A stretch of DNA of 44,245 nt. It comes from Silene noctiflora (lineage: Eukaryota; Streptophyta; Magnoliopsida; Caryophyllales; Caryophyllaceae). The stretch is taken from NCBI GenBank assembly GCA_009801015.1, contig VHZZ01000388.1:8497-52741 (forward strand), in the 5' to 3' direction. Shown piece by piece: positions 35,688 to 44,245 of the stretch. The position numbers were made by a program, and so were the translations under genes. The notes beneath the pieces were generated by a model. The model had not been told where the DNA came from. It was given only the letters and a program-made list of their open reading frames with translations, and did no database searches. The stretch's first letter is position 1, and every line of letters starts with the position of its first letter.

Positions 35688-36056
35688 GGTAAGATTATTA
35701 ATAGTCTTGAGACAAGACTTTGGTAAGTCTTAAGACAAACTACCAATAATATTTTGACAAAGTCTTAAGTTGAGTCTTGGACAAGACTCAACTTAAAACT
35801 TTGGGTGAGCTTGACCCCACCATGTTTGGAAATTATCCAATTAGTGGATCACATGTGTCCTTTTTTTTTTGTAAAAAAAATAAAAAGAAGTAAAGTGGAA
35901 AAGTAGAAAAGTAGAGTTGAGTTGAGTTGAGTTTGACAAATAATGTATATAGTTTGAGGTGAGTATGAGGCGGGTCTGAACGACAAAAAAATAATAAAAG
36001 TTAGTGGAAAGCTGATATGGTAGAGTCTTAAGACTAGTCTTACTGATAATCTTACC
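35688..36056. mobile_element. TIR element with nested hairpins, class unclear
   Basis: GGTAAGATTAT at the left and its complement ATAATCTTACC at the right bound 369 bp; the inverted match continues with gaps through AGTCTTGAGACAAGAC. Inside, AGTCTTAAG-like words repeat many times in both orientations, including a perfect 14-bp arm hairpin at 35766-35795. No target duplication is obvious and there is no coding sequence. Confidence 0.65.
35766..35795. repeat. perfect inverted repeat, 14-bp arms
   Basis: TAAGTTGAGTCTTG, then GA, then CAAGACTCAACTTA: a perfect hairpin with a 2-bp spacer, inside the TIR element. Confidence 0.9.
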
Positions 36057-38386
36057 AGTCTTGATCTAGTTCGAGCACATGTATGTAGGACTCAAGTCAC
36101 TCAACAATCTTCTAAACTTGTCAATTCTTACATGCATTCTGATAGATGAACCAACTCAACCAAAACCTTGAGGTGATGGTTGAGGCCCAGCTATTATAAA
36201 TATTCCTATTACATTCAACTTTCTTAATATCATTTATCTACTCTTTTTTTTATTATTCTTTCTAAGGAGTATTTTAATTAAAAGTAAAAAAATAATTTTG
36301 GACAAAGATTTATCTTTTACTTTAATGTAAGTATATGGAGTGAACACAATTTTTGACGTGTATGATCTTATGTAACTTAGTCTAAAACCAATCATGAGAC
36401 TTTTAACCATTAAGTTGACGGTTGAAGACTTGAAGTAGCATAATTGTTTTTATAAGTAACCTCTAGTTTATGGTACTTGAATTTCAAGGTACTTTATTGT
36501 ACCCAATGGTGTGCTTTTTAATAGATCCCTGGTTTCTGCCAATGTGAATTTTAGTTTTAACGAAAAATTTTAACATTAAATTTTTTTATTCAGATGCAAG
36601 ATGCTAGGTCAAGAGTTTGAAACTCTTAATCAACCTGAAGCTACAAATGTTAGAACTTAGTAAGTGTATTTTTATGTTAAAACTCATCACCTTTCATTTT
36701 CTCCAAAACTTGGCATGGATGCCTGGGTGGGTTGCCATGGGATGGGATACATTATACATAGAAGACAAAGGGCTTTAATTTAAAACTCTGCCTCCTCGTT
36801 CAGGCCGTTGCTTATCGTACACACATCTTAACACAATATCCATAATGTTGATTTTTTACTAATTCCTTGGACAACTGACACAACTATCCATCAAAACCAA
36901 TTTATGTTTTCGATCATTTCCTGCATGACTACATCCTTTAATTCTGATATTATTGTAAGCTTTTTAAGAGAATAAGTAAATTATACAGGATTAAACAGTA
37001 CTTCTAAATTGCATGCTTCTATCCTAGGCTGATGGGGGAATGAATTATTTCTGCTAATAATCTACTTATGTTAGCTTAGCAATAATGAAGTGCCTTAATC
37101 TGGCTAAGCATTACGTTTGAGTCAAATCTACTTATAGGCTAAGTTGTAATCTAACCTGTGTGTCAATCTTGGAATAGTTCAAATGCACAAGGGATGGATG
37201 TTCGTAATCAATGCACTTAATTTTAAAAGGTCACTTAAATAGAAACCTATGTTTTAGTTTGAGAAATAAGGAATATTAATTAATGAGAATTTGGGTTAAT
37301 CTTACATGAGACTGTAGTGGGTTACTGGGTTTGCTTGCTTCTGTTGATTTCTTTCGTCCAATTTTGTTTTGCTTTATTAATTTATCTTGTAAAAAGGGAT
37401 TAAATAGGGACTATAAGTTTGATGATTGATGACCTCCAAATGGCCACAGGAATCATACAATTCACCATACAGCAACATGTTATCATGGTCCCATTTACAT
37501 GTATTTTTGCTTTGGATTAGTTCACATGAATATCTCCAATCATTCAATTTCCTAAGATTTGATGGAATTCGTCTTAATTTCCCTCCTAATGTGGGGTAGT
37601 CATGTGATATAAACATGCATTGCTTGCACATTTCAAGTGGCTGCATTTACTGTCTATTGTATCTCATGCTGTGTGTCATTGTGATATAATATCTTGTATT
37701 GTTGTATTCATATTTTTTGAATTCTCTTGTGATTAAATATTTAAATGACTTGCCACACTAATTATTTCAATGTCTTCTACGAGTATCTTTTAATCCTTCA
37801 CTTAGTTGAATGGTTTTATGTCATTTCATGTTATCCGATTCCAAATTATTTGGAGATTGAAGCCTGCCATAATAATACAGGGGTGATTTCATTAGTCGAA
37901 GATCAATGTGTCAAACAAAAGATAAGAGTTCCTCTATGTTTCATACTTTAGTCTAGCTTGATCTTCGCCTGTTGATTTCAATGAACTTATCTCAGGAGTC
38001 ATTGTATGCATTAACAGCATTACTTTCTGATGAGACCCATAAATGTAAAATGTCTCAAAATTTACCTGCTAGTTAGTACAATTGTAGTTATAATGTGTTA
38101 ATGCAGGAAGTAATTTAATGTGAAGACCCACATAAATGAAGGGAAACAAGCATCCCTAACATAGTGCAGAACACAAGGACCCAAACTCTGGACCTAACAT
38201 TAAACCTCCACATGGGTGTTCTGCCCTCACCTCATTCATAACCACATCTCCCATATTCATTCAATAATGCTTTCCTTCATTGAATACCATTTACTGTCTT
38301 ATCTTTTACCTATGTTGCCATTATAATTATCAATAGTTCCTCGAGGGTAAAAGTGTCTTTCACTATCGCTCCTCATCCCATATATG

Positions 38387-38407
38387 ATATATATATATAT
38401 ATATATA
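38387..38407. repeat. (AT)n microsatellite
   Basis: About ten AT units in the upstream region of the LRR gene, 160 bp before its ATG. Confidence 0.9.
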
Positions 38408-38450
38408 CTAGCCTTTTCATTGCTTATTGTTCTCCATTATCCCCTCTTGT

Positions 38451-38457
38451 TATATAG
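38451..38457 (+). promoter_or_regulatory. candidate TATA box of the LRR gene
   Basis: TATATAG about 115 bp before the ATG at 38568. The neighbouring (AT)n run is a competing candidate but lies further away. Confidence 0.4.
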
Positions 38458-38567
38458 CTCACGTAGGTGCTCTTGCCATTTAAGAAAAATCACACTTGAT
38501 TTTTATTAGGATTTTAGGAAGGAGTAAGTGTGTTAACATAAATAGTGGAGGGAAAGGGAATTGAAAT

Positions 38568-39659
38568 ATGAGAAGTGGGTTTTGCCTTTTAGTTATCCTT
38601 GTGGCTGTTTTAACTGTGGTTAATGCTTGCAGGCCATCAGACCGGGCAGCATTACTGTCCATCAAGGCCTCTCTAAATGAACCGTATTTGGGAATATTCA
38701 AGTCATGGTCCGGTCCTGATTGTTGTCACGATTGGTACGGGGTGACCTGTGACGATGCACTCCGGGTTGCTGAGATTAATCTTCGTGGAGAGTCCGAAGA
38801 CCCGATTTTTGAGCGGGCTCACCGAACCGGGTTCATGACCGGTTCTTTATCCCCGGATGTATGCAAGCTAGATCGGCTTAGCACCCTCACAATTGCAGAT
38901 TGGAAGGGTATTTCCGGTGTGATCCCGGAGTGCATCACCTCACTCATCCTCCTCCACCACCTCGACCTTGTCGGGAATAAAATTACTGGTAAGATTCCAA
39001 GCCTTATTGGTCAGTTGAAAGAGCTGACTGTTATTAATCTAGCTGATAATGCTCTTACCGGTTCAATCCCTCCATCCCTTGTTAATTTGGGTCGGTTGAT
39101 GCACCTGGACCTAAGGAATAATAAACTTACGGGTGAGTTGCCAAGTGAAATGGGCCGGCTCCAGATGTTGAGTCGGGCTTTGCTAAGTGGTAACCAGCTT
39201 GGTGGGCCTTTTCCCGCTTCCATAGCCAATATTTATCGGTTGTCCGATTTGGATCTTTCTTTGAATAGATTATCGGGTGAAATACCCGATGTCTTCGACA
39301 AAATGCCTGTTTTGTCAACTCTGAATTTGGATGGTAACATGATTTCGGGTCAATTACCAAGGAGTCTGCTAAGGTCGAGTGTGAGCATATTGAATTTGAG
39401 CAGAAATGCTTTAGAAGGTGAGCTGCCCGATATGTTTGGGCCGAGGTCGTATTTCACAGCTCTGGACTTGTCTTACAACCGGTTAAGTGGGCCGATACCC
39501 AGGTCCATATCTTCGGCTGCGTATATCGGGCATTTGGACTTGAGCCATAACCAACTATGTGGACCTATTCCAAATGGGGCTCCATTTGATCACCTTGAAG
39601 CAACCTCATTTGCGTACAATAATTGTCTATGTGGGAAGCCGCTGGGCAGCAGATGTTGA
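38568..39659 (+). CDS. secreted leucine-rich repeat protein, DRT100-like
   Basis: 363 aa in one exon. Residues 1-20 are a signal peptide (MRSGFCLLVILVAVLTVVNA). The LRRNT cap follows, with CRPSDRAALLSIKASL and the paired cysteines of DCCHDWYGVTCD. About ten plant-type extracellular LRRs with the LxxLxLxxNxLTGxIP pattern run from about residue 105 to 340 (examples LHHLDLVGNKITGKIP and FTALDLSYNRLSGPIP). A C-terminal cap with NNCLCGKPLGSRC ends the protein. No membrane span or kinase is present, so it should be secreted to the cell wall. The layout matches the DRT100-like/PGIP-like group; 'DNA-damage repair/toleration' is a historical label from bacterial complementation and says little about its function. 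Extra Leu-rich frames on the other strand are shadows. Confidence 0.93.
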   Translation: MRSGFCLLVILVAVLTVVNACRPSDRAALLSIKASLNEPYLGIFKSWSGPDCCHDWYGVTCDDALRVAEINLRGESEDPIFERAHRTGFMTGSLSPDVCKLDRLSTLTIADWKGISGVIPECITSLILLHHLDLVGNKITGKIPSLIGQLKELTVINLADNALTGSIPPSLVNLGRLMHLDLRNNKLTGELPSEMGRLQMLSRALLSGNQLGGPFPASIANIYRLSDLDLSLNRLSGEIPDVFDKMPVLSTLNLDGNMISGQLPRSLLRSSVSILNLSRNALEGELPDMFGPRSYFTALDLSYNRLSGPIPRSISSAAYIGHLDLSHNQLCGPIPNGAPFDHLEATSFAYNNCLCGKPLGSRC

Positions 39660-40131
39660 AGCTTGCTTTTAAGCGCGTTTTATTAAAACCATGTTTATTG
39701 CAAATAGACGAAGTCCTTGAGCTATTTTATAATGTATCACCCACCGGCGACCTAATTTATTAATCCTATAGATAAGTACGAGCGTTAATGTCTTTCCTCC
39801 GTCTATGTTGTATACCATATATATTTCCATAAAATGCCTCAAGTATAGTGTATTTGTACTTTGGACGTGAAGAAATGAAAGGCTATTTTGTGTACAACGT
39901 GTATAAGTTGGGACTCTGCCATTTTACCTAAAAATTTAAGCTACTCATAGTATTCACATTATTATGTGTGCGCCAACCTTTTTTTTTTTTTTTTTTACAA
40001 TAAACCGATTATATTAAAGAAAGCATTCAAGACATATCTTGTCTGACGATTAAGACTGTCTTCTTGGACTAACATGATGATTGATGACAATTGACAATTG
40101 TTTACACCAAATATTTTTTATTTACAGTCAA
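39660..40131. other. 3' flank of the LRR gene, no gene seen
   Basis: AT-rich with a T run near 39979-39998. No open frame or transposon is recognised. Confidence 0.6.
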
Positions 40132-40323
40132 GAAATAAAATGTCTCAAAATTCGTACTACAACCCCGTTTATGCTAGATAATAGATAATAAGGACTTGGG
40201 GTATTAAACTGACATATGGTTTTAATTAGAGACAATAGAGACCTTAAGACTACGTTTTACTACCCTTGTCCTTATTATATGACATAGGGGCATTGTAGTG
40301 CAAATTTCAAGACATTTTATTTC
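40132..40323. mobile_element. TIR element (MITE), 192 bp
   Basis: GAAATAAAATGTCT at the left is matched by AGACATTTTATTTC at the right, and the inverted similarity goes on for about 65 bp (CGTACTACAACCCC versus TGCACTACAATGCCCC, then ATAATAAGGACTTGGGGTA versus ATAATAAGGACAAGGGTA). There is no coding capacity. A piece of the same family is at 5669-5705. The flanks show no clear target duplication, so the superfamily is open. Confidence 0.75.
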
Positions 40324-40621
40324 GGGGCCCACATGTGTCGGTGTCAAGCACGATATCTAACATGAAAATGCTGGTTGTGAGGAGTATTCATACTTCCTAG
40401 ATCAGAGTTGGACAATCTACAACACGAATACGAGACTATTTTACTTATGCTACCTACTGGACTTTACACCTTCAATGCCGAACCACTTTTTTTTTTTTTT
40501 TTTTGCTATTTTAACTTTGGATCACTCGTGCAGTTGTGCCAAGTGTTTCTTCAAATGTAGGCGATGAAGAATGGAACACGATGAAAAAGGCCACAACTCA
40601 AACGGCTCATATTGTCTCAAT
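40324..40621. other. spacer before the satellite, no gene seen
   Basis: Contains a T run near 40489-40504. Similarity to the satellite begins near 40622 (CCCGGGTATGTGG), so the array boundary lies about there. Confidence 0.5.
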
Positions 40622-43600
40622 ATAGCCCGGGTATGTGGTATAAAAACCGGGATAAATAGAAACGAGACCGGTACGATCTTCTAAATAGCTCAAATTAAAG
40701 TGTATATATAATACACGGTTTTCGGGATTTCAGAATCCCATAACAAAATCGCCCTTAAATCATACTGATGGCTCCCCGTGTCAGTAAAAGCTACCACGAA
40801 AAATTTTAGGAACAACTTAGGACGTTTGAGGGTCACTGAATACGATAAACTAGTATCGGGCGAAAATCGGATGGTCGTAAACAATGGATTAACAATTTGT
40901 ATTTGGGGCACAGACCGAATAGGGTAACTTATGAAGCGACCCCGGATGTGTGGTACAAAATTCGGGAGGATAAAAAACGTGATCCGATACGAACTCACGA
41001 ACGGCTCAAATTAAAGTGTATAATACACGGTTTTTCGTGATTTCAGGGTTCCGAAACAAAATCGTCCGTAAATTTCACACGTGGTTCCTCGGGTCAGATA
41101 AAGTGGCCACGTAAAATTTGAGAAACAACAGAAGTCATTTGACGATTCTCTAATGCGATAAATCAGGCTCCGGCGAAAATCGGAATGTCGTGAACAATAG
41201 ATTAATTATTGTTATTTGGGGCTGAGATCGAACAGGGTAACTTTTGTAGCGACCCCGGGTGTGTGGTAAAAAAAATCGGGAGAAAAAGAAACGAGATCCG
41301 GTACGATCTTCTGAACGGCTCAAATTAAAGTGTATAATACACGGTTTTCGGGATTTCAGGATCCTATAACAAAATCGCCCGTAAATCATACTGATGGCTC
41401 CTCGTGTCAGTAAAAGCTACCACGAAAAATTTTAGGAACAAATGAGGACGTTTGAGGGTCACTGAATGCGATAAACCAGTATCGGGGGAAAATCGAATGG
41501 ACGTGAACAACGGATTAATAGTTGGTATTTAGGGCTCAAATCGAATAGGGTAACTTATGAAGCGACCTCGGCTGTGTGGTAGAAAATTCGTGAGAATAAA
41601 AAACATGATCCNGTANGACCTCACGANCGGCTCAAATTAAAGTCTATATATAATACACGGTTTTCGGGATTTCAGAGTTTCGGGACAAAATCGCCCTTTA
41701 ATCATACCGATGGCTCCTCGTGTTAGTAAAAGCTACCACGAAAAATATTAGGAACAACTGAGGACGTTTGAGGGTCACTGAATGCGATAAACCAGTATCG
41801 GCGAAAATCGGATGGTCGTGAACAATGGATTAACAGTTGGTATTTGGGGCTCAGATCGAATAGGATAACTTATGAAGCGACCTCAGGTGTGTGGTAGAAA
41901 ATTCGGGAGAATAAAAAACGTGATCCGGTACGACCTCACGATCGGCTCAAATTAAAGTGTATAATACACGGTTTTTCGGCATTTCAGGGTCTCGAAACAA
42001 AATCGACGGTAAATTTCACACGAGGTTCCTCGGGTCAGATAAAGTGGCCACGTAAAATTTGAGAAACAACAGAGGTCATTTGACGATTCTTGAATGCGAT
42101 AAATCAGGCTCCGACGAAAATCGGAATGGCGTGAACAATTGATTAATTCTTGTTATTTGGGGATGAGATCGAATAGGATAACTTTTGAAGCGACCCCGAG
42201 TGTGTGGCAAAAAATCTGGGAGAAAAAAAACGATATCCGGTACGATCTTCTGAACGACTCAAATTAAATTTTATAATAAACGGTTTTCGGGATTTCAGGG
42301 TCCCAGAACAAAATCGCCCGTAAATCATACTGACGACTCCTCGTGTCAGTAAAAGCTACCACGAAAAATTTTAGGAACAATTGAGGACGTTTGAGGGTCA
42401 CTGAATGCGATAAACCAGTATCGGGGGAAAATCGGATGGCCGTGAACAATGGTTTAATAGTTGGTATTTAGGGCTCAAATAGAATAGGGTAACATATGAA
42501 GTGACCTCGGGTGTGTGGTAGAAAATTCAAGAGAATAAAAAACGTGATCCGGTACGACCCAACGATCGGCTCAAATTAAAATGTATAATACACGTTTTTT
42601 CGGGATTTCAGGGTCTCGAAACAAAATCGTCGGTAAATTTCACACGAGGTTCCTCGGGTCAGATAAAGTGTCCACGTAAAATTTGAGAAACAACAGAGGT
42701 CATTTGACGATTCTTGAATGCGATAAATCAGGCTCCGACGAAAATCGGAATGTCGTGAACAATTGATTAATTCTTGTTATTTGGGGCTGAGATCGAACAG
42801 GGTAACTTTTGAAGCGACCCCGGGTGTGTGGTATAAAATCTGGGATAAATGGAAACGAGATCCGGTACGACCTTCTAAACGGCTCAGATTAAAGTGTATA
42901 ATACAAGGTTTTTCGGGATTTCAGGGTCCCGGAACAAAATCGTCGGTAAATTTCACATGTGGTTCCTCGGGTCAGATAAATTGCCCACGTAAAATTTGAG
43001 AAACAACAGATGTCATTTGAAGATTCTTGAATGCGATAAATCAGGCTCCAGCGAAAATCGGAATGTTGTGAACAATTGATTAATTCTTGTTATTTGGGGC
43101 TTAGATCGAACAGGGTAACTTTTGAAGCGACCCCGGGTGTGTGGTATAAAAACCGGGATGAAGGGAAACGAGATCCGGTACGACCTTCTGAATGGCTCAA
43201 ATTAAAGTGTATAATACACGATTTTCGGGATTTCAGGGTTTTCCGAACAAAACCGCCCGTAAATCATACTGATGGCTCCTCGTGTCAGTAAAAGCTACCA
43301 CGAAAAATTTTAGGAACAACTGAGGACGTTTGAGGGTCACTGAATGCGATAAACCAGTACCGGGCGAAAATCGGAAGGTCGTGAACAATGGATTAACAGT
43401 TTTTATTTGGGGCTCAGATCGAATAGGGTAACTTATGAAGCGACCCCGGGTATGTGGTAGAAAATTCGGGAGAATAAAAAACNTGATCCGGTACGAACTC
43501 ACAAACAGCTCAAATTAAAGGCTATAATACACGGTTTTTCGTGATTTCAAGGTCCCGAAACAAAGTCGTCCGTAAATTTCACACGTGGTTCATCGGGACA

Positions 43601-44245
43601 GATAAAGTGGCCACGTAAAATTTGAGAAACAACAGAGGTCATTTGACGATTCTTGAATGCGATAAATCAGGCTCCNGCGAAAATCGGAATGTCGTGAACA
43701 ATAGATTAATTATTGTTATTTGGGACTCAGATCGAACAGGGTAACTTTTGAAGCGACCCTGGGGTGTGTGGCTTAAAAACCGGGGGAAAAAGAAACGAGA
43801 TCTGGTACGATCTTCTGAACGGCTCAAATTAAAGTGTATATAATACACGGTTTTCGGGATTTCAGAATCCCGNAACAAAATCGCCCGTAAATAATACCGA
43901 TGGCTCCTCGTGTTAGTAAAAGCAACCACGAAAAATTTTAGGAACAACTGAGGACGTTTGAGGGTCACTGAATGCGATAAACCAGTATCGGGCGAAAATC
44001 GGAAGGTTGTGAACAATGGATTAACAATTTGTATTTGGGGCTCAGATCGAATAGGGTAACTTATGAAGCGACCCCGGATATGTGGTAGAAAATTCGGGAG
44101 AATAAAAAACGTGATCCGGAACGACCTCACAAACAACTCAAATTAAAGTGTATAATACACGGTTTTTCGTGATATCAAGGTCCCGAAACAAAATCGTCCG
44201 TAAATTTCACACGTGGTTCCTCGGGTCAGATAAAGTGGCCACGTA
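40622..44245. repeat. satellite array, ~313-bp monomer of two alternating types
   Basis: The landmark CTCAAATTAAAG (or a near match) recurs at 40689, 41005, 41319, 41631, 41946, 42258, 42570, 42883, 43196, 43509, 43823 and 44137: spacing 312-316 bp. Two monomer types are distinguished after the landmark. Type A has CATACTGATGGCTCCTCGTG and TTTTAGGAACAACTGAGGACG; type B has TTCACACGTGGTTCCTCGGG and TTTGAGAAACAACAGAGGTC. Their order is A B A A B A B B A B A B. Shared blocks include AATACACGGTTTTTCGGGAT, GCGATAAA, GATCCGGTACGA and GAAGCGACC. The array runs past the window end. A few N bases (for example near 41612) mark uncertain consensus. No gene is supported. Confidence 0.95.

Larger units (their letters stand above)
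31699..38386. other. long intergenic region with MITEs, no gene seen
   Basis: 6.7 kb between the bHLH gene and the LRR gene. Open frames are short and lack any family signal. Identified contents: TIR elements at 34092-34245 and 35688-36056, and a lone GATGGAGGGAGTA near 32291-32303 that is probably one end of a decayed Stowaway element. The right part contains the promoter of the gene at 38568. Confidence 0.6.

Noticed and set aside
41605..41630. N bases in the satellite as a sign of a biological break
   Set aside because: Single Ns inside otherwise regular monomers reflect uncertain consensus in a repeat, not an insertion.

Overview
The window is nuclear DNA from a flowering plant, most likely a eudicot. 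It is AT-rich, its genes are widely spaced and intron-bearing with GT-AG borders, it carries many small Stowaway-type MITEs, and its proteins belong to plant families (MCTP/FTIP, IRK-interacting protein, FBH-type bHLH, DRT100-like LRR, plant H3.1). The style of the repeats would suit Caryophyllales, but that is a guess. Nothing points to bacterial, organellar or viral sequence.

Layout: 1-618 is the end of a ~157-bp tandem repeat. 2130-4918 (+) is an MCTP/FTIP gene with a 5'UTR intron. 5217-5354 (+) is a possible 45-aa secreted peptide. 6140-9152 (-) is a two-exon IRK-interacting-protein-like gene. 12351-19219 (-) is an 18-exon WD40 gene, rebuilt here exon by exon with intact phase (482 aa). 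19747-20157 (-) is intronless histone H3.1. 20626-20821 is a MITE, 21288-21814 a frameshifted LINE RNase H relic, and 22310-23060 a worn repeat. 23149-25045 (-) is a four-exon plant gene of unknown function (465 aa). 25046-29299 has no resolved gene but has promoter-like and splice-like signals on the + strand. 29300-31330 (-) is a six-exon bHLH gene of the FBH/bHLH130 type (407 aa). 31699-38386 is gene-free and holds MITEs. 38568-39659 (+) is an intronless DRT100-like LRR protein. 40132-40323 is a MITE, and 40622-44245 is a ~313-bp satellite built from two alternating monomer types that runs off the window.

So this is a gene island bounded on both sides by unrelated-looking tandem repeats. 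The genes do not form one pathway. The two with a possible functional link are the WD40 gene and the adjacent H3.1 gene: the first has an E2F-type site and a telo-box near its start and the second is a replication-type histone, so both may be expressed in S phase. The least explained parts are the two-type, CpG-rich satellite on the right, the possible spliced + strand transcript in 25.4-28.2 kb, and the small secreted-peptide ORF.
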